Numbered from the stretch's first letter, positions 33,471 through 42,485 are shown. The stretch is 44,928 bases of DNA from JBCBSS01 sp039819065 (GCA_039819065.1 JBCBSS010000050.1:1-44928), one strand, 5' to 3'. Numbers and translations: made by a program. The notes: generated by a model from the letters alone, not told the origin.

Positions 33471-33863
33471 CTAAGCTTGGCGTTTGGACCTCTCCCAACC
33501 AGCGAAGGCAAAGCAACTGGCCGCGCCCACAATCAGTAGCCCTGGGATCAAGGCACCCAGGTAGAATGCCAGTGCCGCATTGACAACAATAAGAATAACG
33601 ATCAGTGCCAATACTTTTTCAACCTCACTTTTCATAGTCAGTGTGAGCAAGCTAAAAGCTGCCAAGCCCAATAGCTCGATAGAAGGAAGTACGAATAATA
33701 CTGGAAAGACCTCCTTTATCAAAGAGGAAGCATTAGACTGGTTGATCTTTTCGGTCAGATATGTGGTACCACTACCATGTAGACCTGCCATAATGATCAA
33801 CAAACTACTCCCTATGATACAGAGTGTTTTGAATAGCTTAGAATGGTTGGCATCAGTTGTCAT
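33471..33863 (-). CDS. Small integral membrane protein
   Basis: This 130-residue protein has four hydrophobic segments (LFKTLCIIGSSLLIIMAGLHG, VFPVLFVLPSIELLGLAAFS, VLALIVILIVVNAALAFYLG, IPGLLIVGAASCFAFAG) and a basic C-terminus (ERSKRQA), so that end is cytoplasmic. No functional motif is recognised. It is convergent with the response-regulator gene, with only ~30 bp between them. Confidence 0.72.
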   Translation of the reverse strand: MTTDANHSKLFKTLCIIGSSLLIIMAGLHGSGTTYLTEKINQSNASSLIKEVFPVLFVLPSIELLGLAAFSLLTLTMKSEVEKVLALIVILIVVNAALAFYLGALIPGLLIVGAASCFAFAGWERSKRQA

Positions 33864-33960
33864 TTCTATTACGCGTTGCTTACGTAATTATGGATGCGAT
33901 TATAGCTTCATTAGTTGCGTGCGGTATCTATTTCAGATGAAAGTGAAGCGTATGAGTACG

Positions 33961-35550
33961 CTAAGGTTTGAAATAAATGGAGGCAACCGAGCCTTTACCT
34001 TCTTGGCTTTTCAGCGCTAGTTTGATGTCTAGCTTATCTGCGGCGAGCTTTGCTTTGTAAAGCCCCAGTCCATACCCGCTCAACTCAACATTGGCTCGAA
34101 AAAACATCTTGAAGTGGTTGTGCTGCAACGTTTCAGGTATGCCGATGCCATTATCCTCAATGTTCAGGTGGGGAGTAGGAGCAGTTTCATAGCTTATGGT
34201 AATGCAATTTCCTTCTTTACTGCGATCTTGGTATTTGATACAATTGCTTATGAAACTGGTAAGAATAACTTCCAAAAGATACCTGTCACTATTAATCATG
34301 GTATCCTCGGCTATATTGAAATGGCATAAGCACCACTGAGGCAAATTCAGCTTTTTGATCAGGCCTGAAATAAGCCTGGCCAAATCAAATGACTTGAAAT
34401 CCGGATCATGTTTTCTTATCGTACCGACCTCATTTATGCTTTGATTTAGCGATTGAATGGTTCCTATTTGTCCTCCCAGCATATTCATCAGCTCTTCACG
34501 TTCTGACGCTTTCAATTCGTTTTGAAGCAAATTATAAATACCCTCGATCGTAGTGATCGGAGCACGTAGGTCATGGGAAGCTTTATAAAAGAAAGCATCC
34601 AATTCTTCTATGGCATCTTCTAGCTGCTGTGTTCGTTGGACGACAGCTTCTTCAAGAGACTCATTCAATTCATTCAATTTGTTTTCATTGCGCAGCCGCT
34701 CCACTTCTGCTCCAACCGTCTGGGCATAAAGCTCCACGATGGGTTGCATCCACGAATCAATGGCTAGTGGTTTTTGATGCATGACAAAAAGATGTCCTAT
34801 CAAATTACCGCCTATGTCTTTGAAAGGAATACCATAGTAACATTGAATATTATTTTCCTTTAAATAGGTGTAATCAGGAAACCTGGCTTGCAAATCTTCT
34901 CCGATAAATACTATATCCTTTTGTTCATATATCAATTCGCATGGTGTACCCAAGATGTCATAAGTGAACGCTTTTTGGAAGTGGTCTTTCTCCCACATAA
35001 CGAGCGCTTTCAGAAAATCATTTTGTACACCTTGCTCTAAAGTACTCACTACCACATAATCAATGTTCAAAAGATCAGCCAGGCTTTCGGCCAGGTACCG
35101 GAAGAAATCTATGCCACGTAGCGTATTGCTTGCCTTTAATACGTCATGCATGCCCAACTCCAATTGTTTTCTATCATGGATGCTAGAAAGTGCACCGATC
35201 ATCCGCACAGCTTCACCATCTTCGTATTCAATGATTTTCCCCGTGCAGCTCATCCATCGGTACGTGCCGTCTTTGCACTGCATCCGGTATTCTGCCTTAT
35301 ACCTCGGGGTGAGGTTATTGATATGATCGTAGAATAATTGATTGGCTTCATCAAGATCTTTGGGGTGTACCATCGAATCCCACTTCTCATCCGTCACGAC
35401 AAACGCATTGGGTTCATAACCCAGTATACGATAGAAATTAGGACTTACAAAAGTCTCCTTAGTCCTGAAGTCATATTCATAAATGCCATCAGCGAGGGCA
35501 TCAAGTGTTTTTATAAACCGTCTTTCATTCTTTGGAAAACGCCGTTCCAT
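33961..35550 (-). CDS. PAS-GAF sensor histidine kinase (soluble)
   Basis: This is a 529-residue protein without membrane helices. A PAS domain with its PAC end (~12-125; LGYEPNAFVVTDEKWDSMVH, then CKDGTYRWMSCTGKIIEYEDG) is followed by a GAF domain (~140-290) and a coiled coil. The HisKA region has the phospho-acceptor H326 in YKASHDLRAPITT. The ATPase domain shows the N box in SFISNCIKYQDR, the G1 box DNGIGIPETLQ and G2 box GYGLGLYKAK. As a cytoplasmic kinase it senses an internal signal. No cognate response regulator is adjacent, so it is an orphan. Confidence 0.94.
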   Translation of the reverse strand: MERRFPKNERRFIKTLDALADGIYEYDFRTKETFVSPNFYRILGYEPNAFVVTDEKWDSMVHPKDLDEANQLFYDHINNLTPRYKAEYRMQCKDGTYRWMSCTGKIIEYEDGEAVRMIGALSSIHDRKQLELGMHDVLKASNTLRGIDFFRYLAESLADLLNIDYVVVSTLEQGVQNDFLKALVMWEKDHFQKAFTYDILGTPCELIYEQKDIVFIGEDLQARFPDYTYLKENNIQCYYGIPFKDIGGNLIGHLFVMHQKPLAIDSWMQPIVELYAQTVGAEVERLRNENKLNELNESLEEAVVQRTQQLEDAIEELDAFFYKASHDLRAPITTIEGIYNLLQNELKASEREELMNMLGGQIGTIQSLNQSINEVGTIRKHDPDFKSFDLARLISGLIKKLNLPQWCLCHFNIAEDTMINSDRYLLEVILTSFISNCIKYQDRSKEGNCITISYETAPTPHLNIEDNGIGIPETLQHNHFKMFFRANVELSGYGLGLYKAKLAADKLDIKLALKSQEGKGSVASIYFKP

Positions 35551-35742
35551 TAGCTAGTGGTTGGTAATCAAATGGTTAGCTTGCTAAATGAAGCTAATAA
35601 TATAAGGCTTTTAGTAGTAGTTTGTTCAAGTTACTATGTCCAAAGAGCACTTTTCTATTGGCATTATTAATTTAATTCCAGCAGTAAACTTGCCAAAATC
35701 AATCGATTCGAACCCTCAACCGGATGACACTTTGGACATTAA

Positions 35743-35761
35743 ATGGTAAAATATTAACCAT
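35743..35761. repeat. Short inverted repeat
   Basis: ATGGT-N9-ACCAT lies 28 bp downstream of the lipoprotein stop (35790) on the minus strand, in the 239-bp gap before the kinase gene. It may be a weak terminator. Nothing else is seen in the gap. Confidence 0.25.
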
Positions 35762-35789
35762 GACTTTAGAATGATGCCATGCCTACGAG

Positions 35790-36353
35790 TCATTGACTGG
35801 CTTGGTACAACTCCATGGCTTTCAAATAGTTCAGCCCGCCCGTTTTGGTTTGGTCGTAGATGAAACCATTGAGTTTCGGATGGTTTTCTGCCACCCAGCT
35901 CACCAGCTTTTCCCGGTTAGTAACCCACTTCTCTTCGTTAAAAGAGATGTATTCTGCTATCTCGAGATTGACGATCTTATCGCCCGAAAAGGTTAATATT
36001 TCCTTAGAAACAGTGGGCTCTTCGTTTAAGAAGCGCGTTCTGATACAATCCTTGGCCACATTGATTTCTACAATCGAGTCCTGACTTTTGATTTCGAGTA
36101 TTTTGTAAGATGGCTTGAATACCGAGTCCCAAGCCACCCATTTATGAAAATCTTCAACAGAATAGACCATATCATATTCGCCTTCACTGACCCTGATGCT
36201 GTCTAAGTACATGGGAGATAGCTTTTGGAAATCAGATTCGCCCTTAGCCGAATAGTATGCTTTTGTCAGCTCGATATGGTCGATAGTCTTATGCTCATTG
36301 GAGCAGGAAATAAGTATAATAGAACAAATAAAAGAGACAAGAATATGCTTCAT
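35790..36353 (-). CDS. Putative lipoprotein, 187 aa
   Basis: The ATG at 36353 gives a lipoprotein signal (MKHILVSFICSIILISCSN); an in-frame ATG 13 codons upstream is less likely. The mature part is a cystatin/SnoaL-like alpha-plus-beta fold by composition: an early helix (IELTKAYYSAKGESDFQKLS), strands EGEYDMVYSVEDFHKWVAW and KILEIKSQDSIVEINVAKD, and a final helix. The nearest general description is a nuclear-transport-factor-like ligand-binding lipoprotein; no function is assigned. The next gene upstream lies 60 bp away on the same strand. Confidence 0.75.
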   Translation of the reverse strand: MKHILVSFICSIILISCSNEHKTIDHIELTKAYYSAKGESDFQKLSPMYLDSIRVSEGEYDMVYSVEDFHKWVAWDSVFKPSYKILEIKSQDSIVEINVAKDCIRTRFLNEEPTVSKEILTFSGDKIVNLEIAEYISFNEEKWVTNREKLVSWVAENHPKLNGFIYDQTKTGGLNYLKAMELYQASQ

Positions 36354-36413
36354 AGTTTGATGTTTGAAAGTTAGCCAACCTCCAATATACAAAAAGTTAG
36401 ATACTGTGTAGTG

Positions 36414-37295
36414 CTATTTTCTTTTCAGGCTGTACTGGAGCAATTCTCTAAATATCGGACGATTTGACAGCGACGCGGCCAGCTGATAAAAAGGTACGGC
36501 TTGATCATAACGACCTCCAATTTCGATGAGAAAAGCCATTTCAAGTGCTTTGAAGGCATTTTTTGGATTGCAGTCCATAGGTGTATAAATATCAACAGCT
36601 CCAATTTTATATACTGCATGCGGAGAATGGAAGGTATCCTTATCTTTATCATGTACCCAGATCACCAGGCCCTCTTCGGTTGGGTATTTGGACAAATCTA
36701 AATTGATGAACTTTTCGGATGTGTAAATGGAATCATAAGGCTCGTCAAATATATTCGAGATTTTAACCGTGTACGTATCAGGAGCATCTCCATATTCTAT
36801 ATCCCAGGATACGCAGATTGTCTGGTCGAAGGATGCAATAGAAGTTGTCCCCCTAAATGGAAAATTGAATTCGATTTGCGGGAGAGAATGTAAGATCGGC
36901 CTTCCTGATGAACTGCGCTCTTCGGAAAACAAGTGCTCAAAATTAACTCTTGAATCAGTTTTTTCAGGGCGGCCAAGTTGCTCCAAAACCTGTTCGGAGA
37001 TTTCGGCAATCGTAACGATAGTATCTCCTTCAAACTCTAATATAAATCCCGAATAATGGCCTAATAAGACATACCCGGAAGCCTCTAAACTAATGACATC
37101 TTTCAGGGACAGCAATTCCAGCCTTTCCAAGGCTTTAGTATTTCTTTGGTGATGTGCTGATGTAGTGTAAATCACTTGCCAGGGTTTAGATAGTATATTC
37201 TTATCTGGTTGGTGACCGAATTGCATTTGATCAGCTTTTGAGGAGAAGGAGCAGCAAATAAGTAGCGATAACAGTATTGAAAGCCCAGCCTTCAT
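36414..37295 (-). CDS. Secreted protein of unknown function, 293 aa
   Basis: The ATG at 37295 gives a signal peptide (MKAGLSILLSLLICCSFSSK); an earlier ATG adds 14 residues. The body includes a likely fibronectin-type-III-like segment (SWDIEYGDAPDTYTVKISNI, LDLSKYPTEEGLVIWV) and a C-terminal helical TPR-like end (AFKALEMAFLIEIGGRYDQA, LAASLSNRPIFRELLQYSLK). No known family is recognised. A -7-like box sits upstream at 37350. It lies just upstream of the lipoprotein gene and may be cotranscribed. Confidence 0.75.
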   Translation of the reverse strand: MKAGLSILLSLLICCSFSSKADQMQFGHQPDKNILSKPWQVIYTTSAHHQRNTKALERLELLSLKDVISLEASGYVLLGHYSGFILEFEGDTIVTIAEISEQVLEQLGRPEKTDSRVNFEHLFSEERSSSGRPILHSLPQIEFNFPFRGTTSIASFDQTICVSWDIEYGDAPDTYTVKISNIFDEPYDSIYTSEKFINLDLSKYPTEEGLVIWVHDKDKDTFHSPHAVYKIGAVDIYTPMDCNPKNAFKALEMAFLIEIGGRYDQAVPFYQLAASLSNRPIFRELLQYSLKRK

Positions 37296-37343
37296 TTGCG
37301 TTTGTTTGAAATCTAATGGACAAAAAAGATGATGCAATGAAAT

Positions 37344-37357
37344 TAGCTTTAAAGCTA
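37344..37357 (-). promoter_or_regulatory. Palindrome containing a -7-like box
   Basis: TAGCTTTAAAGCTA is a perfect 14-bp palindrome; read on the minus strand its first half TAGCTTTA resembles TAnnTTTG, 54 bp upstream of the secreted-protein start. A promoter over a regulator dyad is possible. Confidence 0.35.
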
Positions 37358-37417
37358 TGCAACTATCCTTTTAATATACGCAAACCGTCATTGTGCTCCA
37401 AGCAGTATTAATCTTGG

Positions 37418-38647
37418 TCAATCAGGAGGGCTAACCCTATCGAGTAACAATAGTCCATCAAAGCACTTTGACATGATCATCTCATTCGAACCCGAAAGGT
37501 CAATAAAAGTATTGTTTACAATGATTGGTTTAGACAGCCATGCCCCGCTATTGGCAGTGTCATCAGGGATATCCAGAAAGGACATTGTGGTGTTATCTGC
37601 TTGGATGATGTGTTTGATGTCCAATGCCAGGCTGTCCGGTTTAGACATTGACTTTTCCTTACCAGCGTTATCATGGTATGTCCCATCTTTAGCAAACACG
37701 CCCATCACGTACATATCATCGTCGAACACCACCTTCAGGAATTCACCCATCACCTCCTCCTTTTCATTATAGCGGCTGATGTGAAAGTTATGGGCAATGA
37801 TGATGATCTTTTCATCACTGCCATATCGCTGCTGTAACCATATTACATTATCGGCCATAGCAGCGTCCCTCGCTTTCCACCTTTGGTTCCAATCTTTATC
37901 CTTGGCGAAAGCCAACATATACCGTAGAAAAGTGATTCTGTTGGCTAGGGTCCTTGTTATGAACTCATCCCTGGCTTCGAATTGATTCCTCAATGCCTCA
38001 TATTCCCGAATCAGGCTTTGTGTGGCGGTACTGACCGAATCATAAACTGTTCTATAATTAGAAAGCTTTGACTTGATCTTCACGAAGCGTTGTTCCATAT
38101 CCTTGAATGGTGCTGGCTCTTCTAATTGAGCTGTCAACCAACTAGTGAATACCGAACCAGTGCGCTGCACATCAAACCCGGCTATAGTAATATCATTGTC
38201 CGTGGCGTAACCCACAAGTTCCTCAAAGGCTTTGTTACGCCAACCACTGAAAAAACCATATGACCTTGATTCTCCGTGAAGCTCTTTTTTGTTGAGGTTG
38301 ATGACACCTACTTCACCGAAACCAGACTCAAATAGAATCACATTGAATCCTAATTGTTCATGTAGATTTCGGATCAGTTCATTGCGGGTCGTGAAGACCT
38401 CTTTGCTGCCATGATTAAACTCTCCCAGACAGACTATCTTTTTATTTTTTACGGCTTCCAGAATGGGCTGCCAACGGCCATTCTCGTAGTTTTCATCTAC
38501 TTCAATCGAGATGGCATACTGGCTTAAAAAATCCTGTTGAGCGCGTGTTAATGACTGGGCAATTACACCTTGACATACCAATGAGATGAATACAAGGCTA
38601 ATAAAAGCGCATTTTAAGATACTGTTCAAGTGGAAACAACCTAGCAT
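37418..38647 (-). CDS. Erythromycin-esterase-like protein, exported
   Basis: This is a 409-residue protein of the Ere/succinoglycan-biosynthesis hydrolase family. A signal peptide (CAFISLVFISLVCQGVIAQ) precedes the domain. Family motifs are GEFNHGSKEV (E76, H79), LFESGFGEVG (E107), RDAAMADNVIWL (R260-D261) and HNFHIS (H286, H289), corresponding to the active-site carboxylates and histidines of EreA/EreB. True esterases open macrolide lactones; many homologues have other roles, so resistance should not be assumed. It should act outside the cytoplasm. No other antibiotic-related gene is adjacent. Confidence 0.9.
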   Translation of the reverse strand: MLGCFHLNSILKCAFISLVFISLVCQGVIAQSLTRAQQDFLSQYAISIEVDENYENGRWQPILEAVKNKKIVCLGEFNHGSKEVFTTRNELIRNLHEQLGFNVILFESGFGEVGVINLNKKELHGESRSYGFFSGWRNKAFEELVGYATDNDITIAGFDVQRTGSVFTSWLTAQLEEPAPFKDMEQRFVKIKSKLSNYRTVYDSVSTATQSLIREYEALRNQFEARDEFITRTLANRITFLRYMLAFAKDKDWNQRWKARDAAMADNVIWLQQRYGSDEKIIIIAHNFHISRYNEKEEVMGEFLKVVFDDDMYVMGVFAKDGTYHDNAGKEKSMSKPDSLALDIKHIIQADNTTMSFLDIPDDTANSGAWLSKPIIVNNTFIDLSGSNEMIMSKCFDGLLLLDRVSPPD

Positions 38648-38768
38648 ATAACAGGGATTACAGACCTCTAACCCAATCCCAAGCTAACAAAATACAAGTC
38701 ACTTTCAAAAGAGCTTTAGCGCCGGTGTATTCAAAATGAAATTATAGATGTCGGCACCCAAGTATGAT

Positions 38769-39323
38769 CTACGCGGCCTGACTTTTTTCACTCATTAGTT
38801 CTTGTAATTCCTTCGCCTGCTCTAAATGCCTCTGCTCATGAACGACAATGATGTCGAAGGCCGTTTCAAGCTTGTACGCAATGTTTTTGTTGGCTGGAGA
38901 AACAATCACTGCATCGGCATCAATGAGTTTCCCAGAAGCTTCAATCTCGCTCTTCAATGCTTTCTGATGTGCGGCGAAACGTTCTACAATATTAGCGATA
39001 TGGCTTTGATCAGGTTCCCAAACGGGAAAAGTTTTGATCTTCTTCTTGCGATCAGGCTTTGAGGCGTTCAAGATCATTTTCCCAAACATATTGGTAACGA
39101 AACCCAGCTTAGCCAACATTGGGGTTTTCAACGTGCCTGATTTTAACTGTTGAATTAAAGGGAAATAGGACTCATTGATCACAATCAAGTGATCCATGTT
39201 CTGAGCAATACTCCATACATCATTAGACGGCTTCCAATTCAACTCTTCTGTTGTCAACCCATTGAATTGAGCGGTAAATGCTGCCGTGATGTCGTCAATT
39301 TGATCTAACCAGTTCTTCTTCAT
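38769..39323 (-). CDS. DinB family protein
   Basis: This is a 184-residue four-helix-bundle protein. Metal-ligand-type histidines are visible in SIAQNMDHLIVINESYF and VVHEQRHLEQAKEL, in the DinB/YfiT order. Members are often thiol-dependent metalloenzymes or have unknown roles. The start MKKNWLDQIDDITAAF fits the family's length. It lies downstream of a Crp/Fnr gene on the same strand with a 91-bp gap that contains a hairpin (39396-39411) and a TTTTCGAAAA palindrome (39357-39366). Confidence 0.9.
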   Translation of the reverse strand: MKKNWLDQIDDITAAFTAQFNGLTTEELNWKPSNDVWSIAQNMDHLIVINESYFPLIQQLKSGTLKTPMLAKLGFVTNMFGKMILNASKPDRKKKIKTFPVWEPDQSHIANIVERFAAHQKALKSEIEASGKLIDADAVIVSPANKNIAYKLETAFDIIVVHEQRHLEQAKELQELMSEKSQAA

Positions 39324-39395
39324 ACTTGACCTTTACTTTGGATAAATTGTTATTGGTTTTCGAAAATAAAGATCGCCATCCATGGGCACTTTATT

Positions 39396-39411
39396 CTTGG
39401 TATAGACCAAG
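39396..39411 (-). terminator. Hairpin between the Crp/Fnr and DinB genes
   Basis: CTTGGT-ATAG-ACCAAG is a perfect 6-bp stem with a 4-nt loop, 3 bp after the Crp stop codon. It could terminate the Crp transcript or be an operator for the DinB gene. No T-tract follows on the minus strand. Confidence 0.4.
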
Positions 39412-39414
39412 ATA

Positions 39415-39975
39415 TCAGATGCGGACGCTATTCATAAGCTTGCTGAAGTTGGTAGAATCGATGCGCAGGTAGGAAGCCAGGTCTTTTTGAGAGATGATTT
39501 GTAACAAATGTGGGCTGCGCTTGACGAACGATTTGAACCGACTTTCTATATCAAAAGCCATCAATTCATAGTACCTCTCCATCATCCCTATCAATAAGAA
39601 TTCAGTGCCTTTGCGGAATAGTGTTTCTATCTCCCTATGCTTTTGCATCATTTCTTGGTGCCTTTCAAAGGTTATCCTCAAAAATTGGCTATCAGTGATG
39701 GTTTCGAGGTAATACTTGGAAGGTGTTTGTGTGAAGAATGATTCAGGGATGCCACTGAATGAAGGACTATAAGTAAAAGCCATGACATGCTGCTTATCAT
39801 TATTCAAATAATAGGCCTTTTGAATGCCCTCAACTACATAGTAAAAGTAACGCTCAGTTTGACCGGGTGCAGTTATAATGGCTTTCTTGGATAGTTTGTA
39901 CGGCTTCCAATGAGTAATATACTCGTCCAGAATGTCATCAGGTACCGGATGGATATTAGATAAAAATTCTTTCAT
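39415..39975 (-). CDS. Crp/Fnr family transcriptional regulator
   Basis: This is a 186-residue regulator with a full-length start (MKEFLSNIHPVPDDILDEYI). The cyclic-nucleotide-binding-like beta-roll runs ~20-115 (AIITAPGQTERYFYYVVEGI, QHVMAFTYSPSFSGIPESFF). It lacks the strict cAMP-phosphate cassette, so cAMP is unlikely. A C-terminal HTH follows (SQKDLASYLRIDSTNFSKLM). It resembles the many small single Crp proteins of Bacteroidota and is close in type to the frameshifted gene at 21445. It probably controls the DinB gene downstream or itself. Confidence 0.9.
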   Translation of the reverse strand: MKEFLSNIHPVPDDILDEYITHWKPYKLSKKAIITAPGQTERYFYYVVEGIQKAYYLNNDKQHVMAFTYSPSFSGIPESFFTQTPSKYYLETITDSQFLRITFERHQEMMQKHREIETLFRKGTEFLLIGMMERYYELMAFDIESRFKSFVKRSPHLLQIISQKDLASYLRIDSTNFSKLMNSVRI

Positions 39976-40035
39976 TAAGCCGATAGCATCTCGCGTAAAA
40001 CTATAATTAAAGGCAGCGTTCCTCTACGATCTAAG

Positions 40036-41130
40036 TCATTGAGTAGGCGCTTTCACCCTCACAATGTAGAATGGTAGGGTAGAAGTATCATCACCGCCGG
40101 TAAAGGCCGGTGTTTTATGCAATTGATTTATGGCTACGTACAGCCATCCATCCGGCCCCACTCTTATGTTGTCAGGCCAGTCGAGTTTAGGGTCTTTGAC
40201 TAACGTTGTGAGATTGCCTGCTCCGTCAAGCATATCAATGCTGTTATTCTGAATGTTGGTGAAATAGTGATTGCCTAAAGCATCTGTATCTACACCATCG
40301 CAGATGGGTTTAGGACCTGCCACAGTGATGGACGCTTTTAAATCTTCATCTGACCCATTCTCACGAAAAAGGTTGGATGGAATTTGATACCACTTAGTCC
40401 CACTCATGGCACCGTAAAAAAGCGTTGCCCTGTCATCCGACAAGGTAATAGGGTTGATGCCTACCCGCGCAGGACTACCTTGAAAGAACTGCTGCTTACC
40501 ATCGATGACCATGTCGATATCCTCAGCCACCATAGTACTATCTGAGAATTTTCTAAAAGTACCATTGGCAATGTCTATAGCAATGATACCAGGATTGCCG
40601 AAATCAGCTAGATAAGCCCATTCATTGATGTCATCGATGGCTACATCCTGAACGAAACTAGTGGCAGGGGCTAAATCCTCGGGTATGGTGAAACGGTAAA
40701 GTTCTTCTCCTGTAACCACGCTGAAAGCAAATAAGCGGGATTTACCAATATTCAATCCGGCGTCAATCACCCAAAGACGATCTTTTTTATCTACCAATAC
40801 ACCTAATGGTGCATCAAAAGTTTCTTCAGTCTTATTGTCCTTCTCCGATTGATAAGAAGCATTGGGAAAAGGCTTGTATTGATTATCTCCTAGCACTTCG
40901 ACCAACTGCATACTAGGTTCCCTAAGCGGATGTACCGACATAAACACCCGACCTTGGTTGGATACAGCTACATTGCCAGGGTTGATGTCCAACTCAGCTA
41001 CCACTTCCAATGTCGGGGTGGAAACTTCCTCCTGTTTGTTTTCCTCAGTGGACGGCTCGGTTTTAGCTTCTTTTGGTTGGTTACAGGCAATTAAGTAAAA
41101 TAGGAGCAAGACGAAGGAAAGTACTTTCAT
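40036..41130 (-). CDS. Lipoprotein of the major royal jelly / SMP-30-like propeller family
   Basis: This is a 364-residue lipoprotein. The signal ends in LIAC (MKVLSFVLLLFYLIACNQPK) and is followed by an acidic, threonine-rich linker (EAKTEPSTEENKQEEVSTP). The body is a six-bladed propeller of the royal-jelly/yellow type: PLGVLVDKKDRLWVIDAG, FVQDVAIDDINEWAYLADFG and GNHYFTNIQNNSIDM, ending WPDNIRVGPDGWLYVAINQL. Bacterial members are thought to be lactonase- or binding-type propellers with unknown substrates. It is divergent from the LysR-methyltransferase fusion gene, 252 bp apart. Confidence 0.9.
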   Translation of the reverse strand: MKVLSFVLLLFYLIACNQPKEAKTEPSTEENKQEEVSTPTLEVVAELDINPGNVAVSNQGRVFMSVHPLREPSMQLVEVLGDNQYKPFPNASYQSEKDNKTEETFDAPLGVLVDKKDRLWVIDAGLNIGKSRLFAFSVVTGEELYRFTIPEDLAPATSFVQDVAIDDINEWAYLADFGNPGIIAIDIANGTFRKFSDSTMVAEDIDMVIDGKQQFFQGSPARVGINPITLSDDRATLFYGAMSGTKWYQIPSNLFRENGSDEDLKASITVAGPKPICDGVDTDALGNHYFTNIQNNSIDMLDGAGNLTTLVKDPKLDWPDNIRVGPDGWLYVAINQLHKTPAFTGGDDTSTLPFYIVRVKAPTQ

Positions 41131-41210
41131 GGGTTTATTCTATTTATCAATTGTGTTCGGTTCATACTCAGAAACCGATGGAGTGAATTTATGTTTTCTT
41201 TTTCGATTTG

Positions 41211-41318
41211 ACTGTTTGTACAGTTGCAAATGATGGTAGAGTCGCAAAAAAGTAAGAGGACATATGATGTTCAGGAAGCCCTATCAATAAATTTCATCAT
41301 AGGCTTGAATTATTTTAA
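41211..41318. promoter_or_regulatory. Dyads in the propeller/LysR-MTase divergent region
   Basis: Two dyads lie between the divergent starts. ACTGT-TTGT-ACAGT (41211-41224) is perfect. TGAA-TTATT-TTAA (41306-41318) is one base from the MetR consensus TGAA-N5-TTCA. The second is 65 bp upstream of the fusion gene, whose DNA-binding domain is MetR-like, so autoregulation is plausible but weakly supported. Confidence 0.35.
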
Positions 41319-41382
41319 AGGCAATTTCTACTCACTGACTGCCTGAATTCTGTTTCTTTAACATTTAAACCGAACAGAAGAA

Positions 41383-42459
41383 ATGGTAGAAATTCGACAT
41401 TTGAAATTGGTAGATGCTATTGCCGAAGTGGGTACTTTGAAAAAGGCCGCTGAGAAATTATATCTTACCCAATCTGCCTTAAGCCATCAATTAAAGGAGC
41501 TAGAGACGCATCTGGGTACACAGGTATTCTACCGAATCAATAACCAACTGCATTTCACGCCTGCCGGGAAAGAATTACTGGATGCTGGCAAAGAGGTACT
41601 GAAACAACTCAAGACTTTGGAGGATCGGGTACGACGTATCGAACAGGATCAACTCAAGAGTTATGTACATGGGTATTCCCAACAGGAAGCCAAGCGTCTG
41701 AATGATCAAGCTACTACCATATCCGAATTACTGCATTGGGATTCGGTCTGGGAGGAAGGGTCATTGATATTAGAAGCGGGTTGCGGAGTAGGGTCACAGA
41801 CTAAGATTATAGCTCCCAATAACCCCGGATGCCAATTCGTATCCATAGACCTGTCTGAAAAATCCTTGGCTAAAGCCACCGAAGAAGTGGCTCAACTGGA
41901 TGTCCAAAATGTCACATTTAAACAGGCGGATGTGATGGAATTACCCTTCGAAGATCACCATTTTGATCATGTATTTGTCTGCTTTCTGCTAGAACACCTG
42001 TCCAAGCCTGAAGATGCGCTGTTGGAATTGAAAAGGGTACTTAAGCCTGGTGGCTCGATTACGGTCATTGAAGGGGATCATGGTTCTACCTTTTTCCATC
42101 CCCATAGCAACACAGCGCTCAAAGCTGTCCAAGCCCAAATTACCTTACAAAAGCAAAATGGTGGTGATCCCAATATTGGTAGGGCACTCTATCCCATTTT
42201 GAGAGAGGCTGGTTTTGAAGATGTACAGGTAAGCCCTCGACCAGTTTACGTGGATGATGCCAAGCCTGAAATGCTCAACGGCTTTGTGAAGCATACCTTT
42301 ACGGCGATGATACAAGGCGTAGCTGAAGAGGCCATTGCCAAAAAGGTGATATCCAAAAATGATCTGGACAAAGGAGTAGAAGACTTACTAAGAACAGCCG
42401 AGGGCAACGGTACATTCTGTTATACCTTCTTCAAGGCAACGGGATTTCTGAGCGACTGA
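41383..42459 (+). CDS. LysR/MetR-type DNA-binding domain fused to SAM-dependent methyltransferase
   Basis: This is a 358-residue protein encoded in one uninterrupted frame. Residues 1-62 are a LysR winged helix of the MetR type (VEIRHLKLVDAIAEVGTLKK, then LTQSALSHQLKELETHLG), and 63-90 form the usual LysR linker helix. The effector-binding domain is absent; instead, residues ~95-358 are a class I methyltransferase. Motif I is EAGCGVGSQT (131-140), the acidic ribose ligand is D156 in SIDLS, motif II-III is QADVMELPFED (181-191) and motif VI is LKPGGSITVIEGD. It should bind both DNA and SAM. The methylated substrate is unknown. It is divergent from the royal-jelly-like lipoprotein gene. Confidence 0.95.
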   Translation: MVEIRHLKLVDAIAEVGTLKKAAEKLYLTQSALSHQLKELETHLGTQVFYRINNQLHFTPAGKELLDAGKEVLKQLKTLEDRVRRIEQDQLKSYVHGYSQQEAKRLNDQATTISELLHWDSVWEEGSLILEAGCGVGSQTKIIAPNNPGCQFVSIDLSEKSLAKATEEVAQLDVQNVTFKQADVMELPFEDHHFDHVFVCFLLEHLSKPEDALLELKRVLKPGGSITVIEGDHGSTFFHPHSNTALKAVQAQITLQKQNGGDPNIGRALYPILREAGFEDVQVSPRPVYVDDAKPEMLNGFVKHTFTAMIQGVAEEAIAKKVISKNDLDKGVEDLLRTAEGNGTFCYTFFKATGFLSD

Positions 42460-42485
42460 ATTATGTGTATTAGATTGTAGTTACG

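Noticed and set aside
35063..36084. Open frames on the plus strand opposite the PAS-GAF kinase and the following lipoprotein
   Set aside because: Antisense to strong minus-strand genes with complete domains; no homology features.
37418..38647. Erythromycin-esterase-like gene as antibiotic resistance
   Set aside because: The family includes many non-resistance hydrolases and no resistance or mobile genes surround it.
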